64,000 nt of DNA from CAYPEL01 sp036479985. GTDB lineage: Bacteria > Pseudomonadota > Gammaproteobacteria > DSM-19610. The DNA is taken from NCBI GenBank assembly GCA_965224815.1, contig CBDDAF010000003.1, positions 2,418,001-2,482,000 on the forward strand, read 5' to 3'. Both the position numbers and the translations under genes were made by a program. Under the pieces are notes generated by a model, which made no database searches, was not told the DNA's origin, and saw only the letters and a list, made by a program, of their open reading frames with translations. Shown here one piece after another: positions 24,213 to 32,545 of the stretch. Numbering within the stretch: position 1 is the stretch's first letter; each line of letters begins with the position of its first letter.

Positions 24213-25226
24213 ATGATAATGAAAATTCAAATCGCCATCATATGCGGGATAAGTCTTATAACTAGCAGTGTTCATGCAATTGATCACAGTCAACATGCGA
24301 ATCACCATGATCATACGGATTATTCACCAGCTGGTGTGATGGGTAGTCATACCCATCCTAAAGGGTCGGTGATGTTTTCTTACCGTTATATGCGGATGCA
24401 AATGGAGGGTATGCGTGATGGGTCGGACGACCTGACTGATGCTGAGGTATTGCAGGATTTTATGGTGACACCGACAAGAATGAGTATGCAGATGCACATG
24501 TTCGGCGCTATGTATGCACCTACTGATCGCCTAACGATCATGGCGATGATGCCATGGGTCAAGAAAGACATGGATCACATAACTCGAATGGGAGCGCGTT
24601 TTACTACACGCACCGAAGGACTTGGTGATATTAAATTAAGCGGCTTGTTTGTACTTAAAAACAAAGGCAGGCAACAAATACACCTGAACGCTGGTATCAG
24701 CTTACCGACCGGAGATATCGATGAAAAAGATGATACACCGGCCATGACCAATGCGCAGTTGCCTTATCCCATGCAGTTAGGTTCGGGTAGTTGGGATCTT
24801 CTGCCGTGTATCACTTACCTCGGAAACAATGATGCATTCTCCTGGGGTGCGCAGCTAATGGGAACGGTTCGTCTGAACGACAATGACAACGATTACCGGC
24901 TGGGGAATCGTCTCGAACTGACAGGCTGGGGGTCTAAAAAAATCAATGCTACCTTGAGCGCATCGTTGCGATTGAAAGGGATGGCCTGGGGTGAGATTGA
25001 AGGTAAGGATCCCAAACTCAATCCGATGATGGTGCCGACTGCCGACACCAGCCTGCAAGGTGGCGAGCGTATAGATGTTCTCGCTGGTATTAATTTCCAT
25101 TCCAGCGGCGGTAGTACTGGACACCGGTTAGCAATCGAAGTAGGTGCGCCCGTGTATGAGAATCTTGATGGCCCTCAAATGAGTACTGGTTGGATGCTTA
25201 CCGCTGGATGGCAGTATGCAATGTGA
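24213..25226 (+). CDS. His/Met-rich transporter-like outer-membrane protein
   Basis: A 337-residue secreted protein; ATG at 24213 follows TTTAGG. The signal peptide ends SSVHA, and the mature N-terminus is strikingly His-rich (DHSQHANHHDHTDY), followed by Met-rich patches (YRYMRMQMEGM, MSMQMHMFGAMY). The rest alternates as in a beta barrel of the MetA-pathway phenol degradation type (PF13557-like), ending in GWQYAM. His and Met enrichment suggests copper or another soft metal. It is divergent from regB, which may link it to redox state. A downstream palindrome is at 25339. Confidence 0.7.
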   Translation: MIMKIQIAIICGISLITSSVHAIDHSQHANHHDHTDYSPAGVMGSHTHPKGSVMFSYRYMRMQMEGMRDGSDDLTDAEVLQDFMVTPTRMSMQMHMFGAMYAPTDRLTIMAMMPWVKKDMDHITRMGARFTTRTEGLGDIKLSGLFVLKNKGRQQIHLNAGISLPTGDIDEKDDTPAMTNAQLPYPMQLGSGSWDLLPCITYLGNNDAFSWGAQLMGTVRLNDNDNDYRLGNRLELTGWGSKKINATLSASLRLKGMAWGEIEGKDPKLNPMMVPTADTSLQGGERIDVLAGINFHSSGGSTGHRLAIEVGAPVYENLDGPQMSTGWMLTAGWQYAM

Positions 25227-25338
25227 GGTTTATTCCCTATAACTGTTGAAGATGTTGGGCAGCTTTAGGTTCCATGTCTAAGCAGGATTCAGCATTTACC
25301 GGCTAAAATTCAGAGCTGGTCTAATTCTAAAATATGAC

Positions 25339-25371
25339 AGCTATGTCATGACACAATGTCACGACATAGCT
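25339..25371. promoter_or_regulatory. 33-base palindrome made of two TGTC-NN-GACA sites
   Basis: Arms AGCTATGTCATGACA and TGTCACGACATAGCT pair at 14 of 15 positions around a CAA loop. The arms contain the 10-base palindromes TGTCATGACA (25344-25353) and TGTCACGACA (25357-25366). No T-run follows, so a protein-binding site is more likely than a terminator. It lies about 340 bases upstream of the sigma-54 promoter. Confidence 0.5.
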
Positions 25372-25693
25372 GCAAGCGTCGATATATTTTACATTCTGGC
25401 AATACTTTATATAACTGTTTTATATAGTAAAACAGAATGTTAATTAATTCTAAATTTAAGATTTATTAATTAAATATATTATAGTGTGCCCAACGATGCT
25501 TAACTAATAATTTTACTAACCTATTGATATAAATAAGGGTAGTGATTAATTGTCAGAGTGTCTTTAAAAAGTGTCCTAGTTACCAGATTCCAATCTGTCG
25601 TCGATATTTACACTTCTGCCAGTTTCTGCCTAAAAGATGTCATGAGCTGTCAGATTCTTTTTTAAAGCTATGTAATTAATAATGAAATATTGT

Positions 25694-25710
25694 TTGGTAT
25701 GAGTATTGCA
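25694..25710 (+). promoter_or_regulatory. Sigma-54 promoter of the activator gene
   Basis: TTGGTATGAGTATTGCA carries GG (25696-25697) and GC (25708-25709) at the exact 10-base spacing, with TTGG and TTGCA matching consensus. The start site would be near 25721, 28 bases before the ATG. The gene it serves is itself a sigma-54 activator, so autoactivation is likely. Confidence 0.6.
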
Positions 25711-25748
25711 AATACTTGTATATATTCATGACTAATTAAGTAAACAAT

Positions 25749-27146
25749 ATGGATCGACCAAAAATACCCAAAAATCTTGCATCACTTATGGATGTTTACG
25801 AGCAACCATTCGTCATGGTGGACAGGCACTTTACTATTGTCGCGGCGAACAAAAAGTATGCTGAGCAATTTGGCCAAAACCCTGAAGATATTGTTGGCTG
25901 TAAGTGCCATCAGATATCTCATAATTCTGAGCGCCCCTGTGCCGAGCACGGCGAAGATTGCCCCCACCTGCGCATGTTTAAAAGTGGCAAGGTTGAAGAA
26001 GCTTTGCACATCCATACTCGCCCGGACGGTACCAAGGATTGCGTTGAGATCAAAGCGCACCCTATTTACGGTGATGATGGCAAGATTCAGTATATGGGTG
26101 AATTGCTAAATCCCATCGATAATGAAGAATCCATGCGAAAAAATGAACTGGTAGGATCGTCTGCTGTTTTTCTGGAAGCAGTGCGTGAAGCCAGCTTATT
26201 GGCGTCATCAGATTTACCTGTGCTGATTACCGGTGAGAGTGGTGTTGGCAAGGAGCGCTTTGCTAATTATGTACATGCTCGCTCGATACGCAGTAAAGAA
26301 ACCTTTATTACGTTGGATTGCTGTGGCCTGAGCGAAACACTGTTTGAATCAGAATTATTTGGTCATGAAGCGGGCGCTTTTACCGATGCGCAGAAAAAGA
26401 AACAGGGTTTATTTGAGCTGGCCGACAATGGCACCTTGTTTCTTGATGAGATCGGCGAAATCTCACCGACGTTACAAGCAAAGTTATTACGTGTCATAGA
26501 AACGGGAACCTATCGCCGCGTTGGTGGCACGCAAACATTAAATGCAAACGTGCGCATTGTGTCGGCCACTAATTGTGACTTGCTGGAAATGGTAAAGGAA
26601 GGCCGGTTCCGCAGAGATCTATATTATCGTCTTGCTGGGCATACACTGTGTTTGCCAGCGCTGCGTGATCGCAGCGGCGACATATCACAATTAATGTGTC
26701 ATTTTATGCAGCAGCAGAAATATAAAACTGCGCCGACGGCAGATGCATTGCGGTTACTCGAAGAATATAACTACCCGGGTAATATTCGGGAACTCAAATA
26801 TATAATCGAGCTAGCCTCACTCAAGGCGGGGACTGGCAATATTAAACCTGAACATATGCCGTTCTGTGTGCAGGATTATTCGGCTAGTTTGCCAGCTACA
26901 GAAGAACGTGCTTCGCGTGCTAATGATTTATCTCAGTCAAGCCACGAAAATCATCCTGTAGGACGCCGTAAGGAAGATCGAGAGATCATGGGTATGGATG
27001 CCAATGCTGTATTGGACATACTAAAGAATGTAAAAGGCTCGCGGCGCAATGCGGCAAAAGAGCTGGGTATCAGTGAACGAAAAATCTATCGCTTGATCAA
27101 AAAATATGAAGATGCAGGTTTTGAAGTGCCTCCGCCTTACCTTTAA
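25749..27146 (+). CDS. Sigma-54-dependent PAS-AAA-HTH activator with GAFTDA loop
   Basis: A 465-residue activator. The N-terminal PAS domain (10-125) contains a Cys cluster (GCKCHQ at 50-55, Cys64, Cys71) that could bind metal or sense redox. The AAA+ domain has Walker A GESGVGKE (162-169), Walker B TLFLDEIGE and an arginine finger region RFRRDLYYRL. The sigma-54 contact loop reads GAFTDA (209-214) instead of GAFTGA. A Fis-type helix-turn-helix ends the protein (SRRNAAKELGISERKIYRLI). It has no receiver domain, so it senses a ligand directly. Similar activators control sulfur-oxidation genes in other bacteria; the sulfur run at 20707 has a matching promoter. Confidence 0.88.
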   Translation: MDRPKIPKNLASLMDVYEQPFVMVDRHFTIVAANKKYAEQFGQNPEDIVGCKCHQISHNSERPCAEHGEDCPHLRMFKSGKVEEALHIHTRPDGTKDCVEIKAHPIYGDDGKIQYMGELLNPIDNEESMRKNELVGSSAVFLEAVREASLLASSDLPVLITGESGVGKERFANYVHARSIRSKETFITLDCCGLSETLFESELFGHEAGAFTDAQKKKQGLFELADNGTLFLDEIGEISPTLQAKLLRVIETGTYRRVGGTQTLNANVRIVSATNCDLLEMVKEGRFRRDLYYRLAGHTLCLPALRDRSGDISQLMCHFMQQQKYKTAPTADALRLLEEYNYPGNIRELKYIIELASLKAGTGNIKPEHMPFCVQDYSASLPATEERASRANDLSQSSHENHPVGRRKEDREIMGMDANAVLDILKNVKGSRRNAAKELGISERKIYRLIKKYEDAGFEVPPPYL

Positions 27147-27156
27147 TAAACAGAGG

Positions 27157-28059
27157 TTATTTTGTTATTACAAGATTTTTAGATTTTCCGTTACGTGATA
27201 CGACAATATCGAGTTTTTCATCTTCAGCTATAGCATCAATGGCTTCAGAAACATTAGCGCCAGTATTCATAACATGACCATTGACGCTGGTAATGATATC
27301 ACCAGGCATTAGGCCTTTACTCATAAGAATTTTATTATCATCCTCTTCTTCTGGGATTAACTTGAGTCCAGCAAGTTTGCCATTAATCATAGCTGGCTCG
27401 AAGTCGAGGTATTCCCAGAATTCTTCATCCTCTTCGAAATTGTCATCTTCTCCAATATCATCAGCCAGTTTATTTGTCGGTGCCGGTATTACTTTTTGTA
27501 CCGAAGTTTTCCGGGTTTTTAAGCGGGGCGTTCTGACTGGAATCTTGCGGGATGAATCAAGCTTTGGTAATTGCAGTGTCTCGTATTGGCCGTTTCTGGA
27601 CAGGATAACCCGGTTGGAATGAATTTCTTCCAGTTTTGCCAAACCAAATATACTGTCCCCTGTTTTAAAGTGTTTTTCTTCTTTATTGGGTTGCTGAATG
27701 ATGGCAAGCCCTGCGAGCTTGTCATCTTGAGCGGCAATACCGCGTAATATTAGTTTCAGCTGCGTTTTAGGTGCGACCCGCTTTTTTGGTTTGGCGGGTG
27801 TTTGCTTGACAGACTGCGTGCCAAACAGGTGCCAACGAGCAATTTCCTGATGATTAACCCGGCTGATTTTTTGTGTGGCCGGTATAGTTGTAAACTGTTG
27901 CGATGTGCGTGCGGGGGGCGTTTGGCTTTTAGCCGTAAAAAATTGCTCCGAAAATTTAGAAAAGCCGATAGCCAGCGGAACAATGAGCAGTACATTGATC
28001 AGAGTGGGTAATCCATTTTTTATGAATCGGCTTCCGTTACCTTGTGGAATACTGGGCAT
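27157..28059 (-). CDS. GspC-like type II secretion protein with PDZ domain
   Basis: From ATG at 28059, 300 residues: one membrane segment near the N-terminus (TLINVLLIVPLAIGF), a GspC homology region (about 70-150; ARWHLFGT, LKLILRGIAAQ, GLAIIQ) and a C-terminal PDZ domain (about 215-300; GLMPGDIITSVNGH). An acidic linker (EDDNFEEDEEFWEYLD) separates them. GspC links the inner-membrane platform of the type II secretion system to the GspD secretin, but no other gsp gene is nearby. The gene is convergent with the sigma-54 activator, 10 bases apart. Confidence 0.8.
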   Translation of the reverse strand: MPSIPQGNGSRFIKNGLPTLINVLLIVPLAIGFSKFSEQFFTAKSQTPPARTSQQFTTIPATQKISRVNHQEIARWHLFGTQSVKQTPAKPKKRVAPKTQLKLILRGIAAQDDKLAGLAIIQQPNKEEKHFKTGDSIFGLAKLEEIHSNRVILSRNGQYETLQLPKLDSSRKIPVRTPRLKTRKTSVQKVIPAPTNKLADDIGEDDNFEEDEEFWEYLDFEPAMINGKLAGLKLIPEEEDDNKILMSKGLMPGDIITSVNGHVMNTGANVSEAIDAIAEDEKLDIVVSRNGKSKNLVITK

Positions 28060-28347
28060 GGCAATCAAGAGTTATGGTCTGACACAATCTGTAATAATAG
28101 CGTAGAGAAGGGTAGTGGTCACTTGGTTTATACCTGTTTTATATATAAATATATTTAATAACAATAAGATAGGATTTAGAGTGGTCATATATTTAGGTGT
28201 GGGGATGGTAGGTCTGTGCTAGATCTGTCAGAAATTCATCGGGAGTTTGCGAAAATGCCGGTTGATCAGGGTGTGTTATTAATCGGTTGGATATGAAATT
28301 ACGAGTCGTTGCGGACATGCCGTAACTAGTATCGGAGTCAAAGAGAA

Positions 28348-30027
28348 ATGGCAGAAAAACTAAATCATTACAGCAATCGGATTACTGGGCCTAAATCCCA
28401 GGGCGCTTCCCAGGCTATGTTATATGGCACCGGCCTCAAGCCGGAAGATATGCAAAAGGCCGAGGTCGGCATTTCCAGTGTTTGGTGGGAAGGTAATACC
28501 TGCAATATGCATCTCAATGACCTGGCTGCCAAGGTCAAAGAGGGCGTGACCGCTGCCGGGATGGTTGGGATGCGTTTTAATACCATTGGTGTCAGCGATG
28601 GTATTTCGATGGGAACTGATGGAATGAGCTATTCCTTACAGTCTCGCGATCTGATTGCTGATTCTGTCGAAACAGTCATGAATGCCCAGTGGTATGACGC
28701 GAATATTTCGCTGCCAGGTTGTGATAAAAATATGCCGGGAGTGTTAATCGCAATGGGGCGGATTAACCGGCCTTCGTTGATGGTTTACGGTGGCACGATC
28801 AAGCCGGGACATTGGAAAAACCAGCCGCTGGATATTATTTCGGCGTTCCAAAGTTACGGTGAATTTATCGCCGATAAAATTGATGACGATGAACGTCAGG
28901 CAATTGTTCAGCATGCTTGTCCCGGTGCAGGTGCCTGCGGTGGTATGTACACGGCCAACACGATGGCCTCTGCGATTGAAGCTATGGGTATGAGTCTGCC
29001 GTACAGTTCTTCCACACCGGCGGTTGATCAGGGCAAACTGGATGAATGCGTGCAGGCAGGACAGGCAATTCGCTTATTGCTGGAAAAAGATATCAAGCCA
29101 CGTGACATTATGACGCGTGATGCTTTTGAGAATGCCATGGTTATTGTTATGGCGCTGGGTGGTTCGACCAATGCTGTTTTGCATTTAATTGCCATGGCAC
29201 GGGCGGTGGATGTTGATCTGGGTGTGGATGATTTTCAATCCGTCAGTGACCGGATTCCGTTCCTTGCAGATTTAAAACCCAGTGGACGTTATGTGATGGA
29301 AGATTTGCATAACGTGGGCGGTATACCTGGAGTCATGAAATACCTTCTGGATCAGGGTTTACTGAACGGCGGTTGCATGACGGTAACCACTAAAACAGTG
29401 GCTGAAAATCTTGCAGATTTACCGGGGTTAAAGGCCGGGCAGGATGTTTTTCTGTCCATAGATAATCCGATTAAAGCAACCGGTCACATACAGATTTTAA
29501 AAGGTAATCTTGCTCCAGGTGGCTCGGTTGCCAAAATTACTGGCAAGGAAGGTTTAACGTTTACCGGCCCGGCCCGTGTTTATGATCGTGAAGAAGCGAT
29601 GCTTGCCGGTCTGGAAAATAATGAAATAAAGAAAGGCGATGTCATCGTGATTCGTTACGAAGGTCCTAAAGGCGGGCCAGGAATGCCAGAAATGCTAACA
29701 CCGACTTCTGCAATCATGGGTGCTGGTCTGGGTAAAGATGTCGCTTTGATTACCGATGGACGTTTTTCCGGTGGTTCTCACGGTTTTATTATCGGGCATG
29801 TGGTTCCAGAAGCGCAGGAAGGTGGGCCGATTGGCCTGATAAAAAACGGTGACGTAGTGACTATTGATGCTAATACTAAAATTTTGAACGTGGATGTCAG
29901 CGAGGAAGAGATGAAACAACGCCGGTCAAACTGGTCAATGCCACCTTATGCTGCGACACGGGGTACTTTGTTTAAATACATCAAGAATGTAAAGAATGCG
30001 TCGGAAGGTTGTGTGACGGACGAATAA
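28348..30027 (+). CDS. ilvD: Dihydroxy-acid dehydratase
   Basis: A 559-residue enzyme of full length. Iron-sulfur cluster ligands are seen in LPGCDKNMPG, CPGAGACGGMYTANTM and in NGGCMTVT-type contexts, and the C-terminal TDGRFSGGSHGFIIGHV segment holds the catalytic Ser. It dehydrates dihydroxy acids to 2-oxo acids in isoleucine and valine synthesis. It stands alone, without ilvC or ilvE, and is convergent with the SH3 gene with only 4 bases between stops. A 26-codon frame rich in Val, Leu and Ile lies 51 bases upstream. Confidence 0.96.
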   Translation: MAEKLNHYSNRITGPKSQGASQAMLYGTGLKPEDMQKAEVGISSVWWEGNTCNMHLNDLAAKVKEGVTAAGMVGMRFNTIGVSDGISMGTDGMSYSLQSRDLIADSVETVMNAQWYDANISLPGCDKNMPGVLIAMGRINRPSLMVYGGTIKPGHWKNQPLDIISAFQSYGEFIADKIDDDERQAIVQHACPGAGACGGMYTANTMASAIEAMGMSLPYSSSTPAVDQGKLDECVQAGQAIRLLLEKDIKPRDIMTRDAFENAMVIVMALGGSTNAVLHLIAMARAVDVDLGVDDFQSVSDRIPFLADLKPSGRYVMEDLHNVGGIPGVMKYLLDQGLLNGGCMTVTTKTVAENLADLPGLKAGQDVFLSIDNPIKATGHIQILKGNLAPGGSVAKITGKEGLTFTGPARVYDREEAMLAGLENNEIKKGDVIVIRYEGPKGGPGMPEMLTPTSAIMGAGLGKDVALITDGRFSGGSHGFIIGHVVPEAQEGGPIGLIKNGDVVTIDANTKILNVDVSEEEMKQRRSNWSMPPYAATRGTLFKYIKNVKNASEGCVTDE

Positions 30028-30031
30028 TTAT

Positions 30032-30727
30032 TTACAAAGTATCCCAGCTGGATTTTTTCCGCCAACGGATGCGTGGAATAATCAGTCCAATGATTATTCC
30101 GAATAATACGACCCCGGCACCGACCATGAACCAGTCCCGTGCGGTGCGGCTTTTCAGCTGCGTATTGTCCTGTTGCAAGGTTTGCATTTGCCGCTCATAG
30201 GCGATGATCCGGGTTTTAAATTCTTTATTTTCAGCGTCGATGGCCAGCGCGCTGGAGGCGGTGCGTTTAATGTCTTCCAGCTGTTGACGTAGTTTCTTGT
30301 TTGATCGACTGATCTTGCCGAGGTTATGGTCTGCTGAACCCCGCAGATTTCTGAGCTTGTCGATCTCAGTCGTTAGTTTGCCATTTTTAACTTCGAGTTG
30401 TGCCAGGCGTTGTTCAGTTTCATTTAATCGTTCTCGAGAAGTTTGTACGGGTATCAGAAAGCGGCTCAAGATCCAGCCTTTAGTGCCGCTGGGTGCCCGT
30501 GCCCGGGTATATTCTTTGCTGGTTTCCAGTATTTCAAGTGGCGTGCCACTGGGAAGCGTGCGTACAATTTTATATTTATTGCCTTTACCTGCGCGCATAT
30601 AGATTTCCAGTTGATCGCTGACGTACAGGGTTTTTGCCATTGCCGGGGAAATAGCTAACAGGCTGATCAGGAAGATTCTGCAGATAAATTGCACCAAAGC
30701 ACCTTTGTTACAGGTTAAAGTAAGCAT
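30032..30727 (-). CDS. SH3-domain membrane protein (YgiM/TIGR04211 family)
   Basis: A 231-residue protein: signal peptide (ending PAMA), a bacterial SH3 domain (residues 32-95; YVSDQLEIYMRAGKGNKYKI), a long coiled coil (about 100-195; repeated Leu and charged residues) and a C-terminal membrane helix (FMVGAGVVLFGIIIGLII) with a basic tail. This order is that of the YgiM-like family. The SH3 domain would face the periplasm and may touch peptidoglycan; the exact role is not known. Confidence 0.88.
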   Translation of the reverse strand: MLTLTCNKGALVQFICRIFLISLLAISPAMAKTLYVSDQLEIYMRAGKGNKYKIVRTLPSGTPLEILETSKEYTRARAPSGTKGWILSRFLIPVQTSRERLNETEQRLAQLEVKNGKLTTEIDKLRNLRGSADHNLGKISRSNKKLRQQLEDIKRTASSALAIDAENKEFKTRIIAYERQMQTLQQDNTQLKSRTARDWFMVGAGVVLFGIIIGLIIPRIRWRKKSSWDTL

Positions 30728-30784
30728 GGATTATTTTATTGTAACGGATCATCGGACAGTACGATAATGTTTTACAATAATCAC

Positions 30785-31342
30785 ATGCAGCTGACAGATG
30801 ATAAAAACTGGATAGTAGATGCGCGGCGTGTCATATCGCCGAATTGTGATGAGCGGCCTCAGCATCTGCCGGTTAGCCTGCTTGTAGTCCATGGAATCAG
30901 TTTACCCCCTGGAAAATATGGTGGATCCGAGATTGACGAGTTTTTCTGTAACCGGCTTGATCCTGATGCACACGATTATTTTTCCTGTATCAAAGATATG
31001 CGGGTTTCTAGTCATCTACTTATTAGAAGGGATGGAGAAATGGTGCAGTATGTACCATTTTCAAAACGGGCCTGGCATGCGGGGCAGTCCTGCTTCCAGG
31101 GTCAGGAGGCGTGCAATGATTTTTCAATCGGTATCGAGTTGGAGGGGCAGGATGATGAGGCCTATACTGAAGCCCAGTATCAGCAACTGGCTGCCGCGAT
31201 TTATTTGTTGCGTAGCTATTACCCGGCAATTGACGATCAGTCAATTATTGGGCATAGCGATATTGCACCGGGTAGAAAGACAGACCCGGGTCCGGCTTTT
31301 GATTGGCAACATTTACATGTCCTGCTTCAGATTGGACGCTAG
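30785..31342 (+). CDS. ampD: 1,6-anhydro-N-acetylmuramyl-L-alanine amidase AmpD
   Basis: About 185 residues from ATG at 30785, which matches the family N-terminus (an ATG six codons earlier is also possible). Zinc ligands and catalytic residues are visible in LLVVHGISLP and GHSDIAPGRKTDPG, with VSSHLLIRRDGEMVQYVP and RAWHAGQS between. AmpD is a cytoplasmic amidase that trims recycled anhydromuropeptides and thereby affects beta-lactamase induction. ampE follows 9 bases downstream. Confidence 0.95.
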   Translation: MQLTDDKNWIVDARRVISPNCDERPQHLPVSLLVVHGISLPPGKYGGSEIDEFFCNRLDPDAHDYFSCIKDMRVSSHLLIRRDGEMVQYVPFSKRAWHAGQSCFQGQEACNDFSIGIELEGQDDEAYTEAQYQQLAAAIYLLRSYYPAIDDQSIIGHSDIAPGRKTDPGPAFDWQHLHVLLQIGR

Positions 31343-31351
31343 AGGATTTTT

Positions 31352-32224
31352 ATGACATTGATAGCAGCCCTGATTGGAATATTTATCGATCGTTTGGTCG
31401 GACATCTTAACTATTATCGACACTATAATTATTATCTCGCCTGGGTTGACTGGGTGAAAGGCCGTCTCCCGGAATCACTTGCTAATGGAGCAGCCGGGTA
31501 TGTGCTTGCATTTCTGCCGCCGGTGTCACTGATCTGGTTTGTACAGACCAGGTTATCAGGTTGGCTACCGTGGGAAATTTTCGGGTTATTGTTCTCTATT
31601 GCAGTGCTGCTGTATTGCCTGGGCCCGCGGGACATGGCCGCCGATGTGGATACGTATTGCGAAGTCTGTACATCAAACGACGATTCGTTACGGGAAAGGG
31701 CGGCGAGCAGACTAACGGATAGTGATGTGGCACCCAAAACGGTTACTGAAAGTATTGCTCGTGTAACTCGGGCGGTACTGGTGCGTGCTAATGATCGTTT
31801 GTTCGCCGTGCTATTCTGGTTTGTGGTGCTTGGCCCAGTGGGCGCTGTAGTATTTCGCGCGTCATCAGTGCTTTTTAAACAGCGCAAGTCGAGCGATAGC
31901 TTTGGCGGTTGGGTGGCTAACATACACGGACTTTTGAGCTGGATACCGGCAAGGCTGACCGCGCTGGGTTATGCTCTGAGTGGTCATTTTGATTCGGCAT
32001 TGGAAGGCTGGCGTGCTGTACATTTCGAACCGTCCAAAGGTATTGCAGATTCAGATCGGATTATTGCGGAAACGGGGTTGGGTGCGTTGAATATGCGTGA
32101 TGATTCATTAGAGCTTGATGATTATCAGAAACCGGTTCGTTCTGCGATGAAACTGGTATGGCGTAATCTTACCGTCTGGTTGGTTGTAATATCGCTGATG
32201 ACTTTGGTGGGCTGGGCTACCTGA
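31352..32224 (+). CDS. ampE: AmpE-like membrane protein
   Basis: A 290-residue inner-membrane protein with four or five hydrophobic segments, related to the CobD/CbiB fold. Conserved features are LIALIGIFIDRL-like N-terminus, LGPRDMAADVDTY near residue 90 and RANDRLFAVLFWFVVLGPVGA near 145. It is always found with ampD in many gammaproteobacteria. Its proposed role is as a sensory or signalling partner in peptidoglycan recycling. It follows ampD by 9 bases. Confidence 0.87.
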   Translation: MTLIAALIGIFIDRLVGHLNYYRHYNYYLAWVDWVKGRLPESLANGAAGYVLAFLPPVSLIWFVQTRLSGWLPWEIFGLLFSIAVLLYCLGPRDMAADVDTYCEVCTSNDDSLRERAASRLTDSDVAPKTVTESIARVTRAVLVRANDRLFAVLFWFVVLGPVGAVVFRASSVLFKQRKSSDSFGGWVANIHGLLSWIPARLTALGYALSGHFDSALEGWRAVHFEPSKGIADSDRIIAETGLGALNMRDDSLELDDYQKPVRSAMKLVWRNLTVWLVVISLMTLVGWAT

Positions 32225-32298
32225 AGTTATGGCCTGTGTCTGTTCTGAAAGAATGATTCTCGCTGAGGCGCAAAGACGCAAAGAAAAGATTTTAGTCG

Positions 32299-32480
32299 AA
32301 GGAAACTCTGATTAATTGTAATATTCTCGTCATTGCACCCCAGGAGTACTTCCTCAGGATGACTGCGTCATCCTTCAGGGCGCGAGCGCAGCGCGGCAAA
32401 CCCAGGTTCAGAAGTAGTCGCTTAGGGATTGTTTCGTCACTGCGTTCCTCGCAATGACGAATTAATCAGAGACTCCTTAA
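32299..32480. repeat. MITE-like element, copy 4
   Basis: Ends AAGGAAACTCTGATTAATTG and AATTAATCAGAGACTCCTTA are the best-preserved inverted pair of the family. Unlike copies 1-3 it carries a different core (32328-32459), so the shared part of the family is the ends. Confidence 0.75.
32328..32459. repeat. Inner CGTCATTGC/GCAATGACG inverted repeat
   Basis: CGTCATTGC at 32328-32336 pairs with GCAATGACG at 32451-32459, the latter preceded by CGTCACTGCGTTCCTC. This is another widespread bacterial palindrome type. It also contains GGATGACTGCGTCATCC, a short perfect hairpin at about 32357-32373. Confidence 0.7.
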
Positions 32481-32545
32481 TAATAAAATTGTTGGAGCTT
32501 TGCGATCTTTGCGCCTCTGCGAGAGAAATATTACCGTTTATTAAG

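Larger units (their letters stand above)
25227..25748. other. 522-base AT-rich regulatory gap
   Basis: No gene is visible. The gap holds a 33-base palindrome (25339-25371), scattered TGTCA half-sites (for example around 25636-25655) and a sigma-54 promoter at 25694-25710 in front of the sigma-54 activator. Confidence 0.6.
32257..32527. repeat. Outer inverted repeat of a nested repeat island
   Basis: TTCTCGCTGAGGCGCAAAGA (from 32257) pairs with the complement ending at 32527 (CTTTGCGATCTTTGCGCCTC, from 32498). This is a palindromic repeat type seen in many environmental bacteria. It has been split by a MITE-like element (32299-32480), which itself encloses another inverted repeat. Confidence 0.75.

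Noticed and set aside
32429..32545. N-terminal extension of btuF by 39 codons
   Set aside because: The extension consists of translated repeat DNA and would bury the signal peptide.
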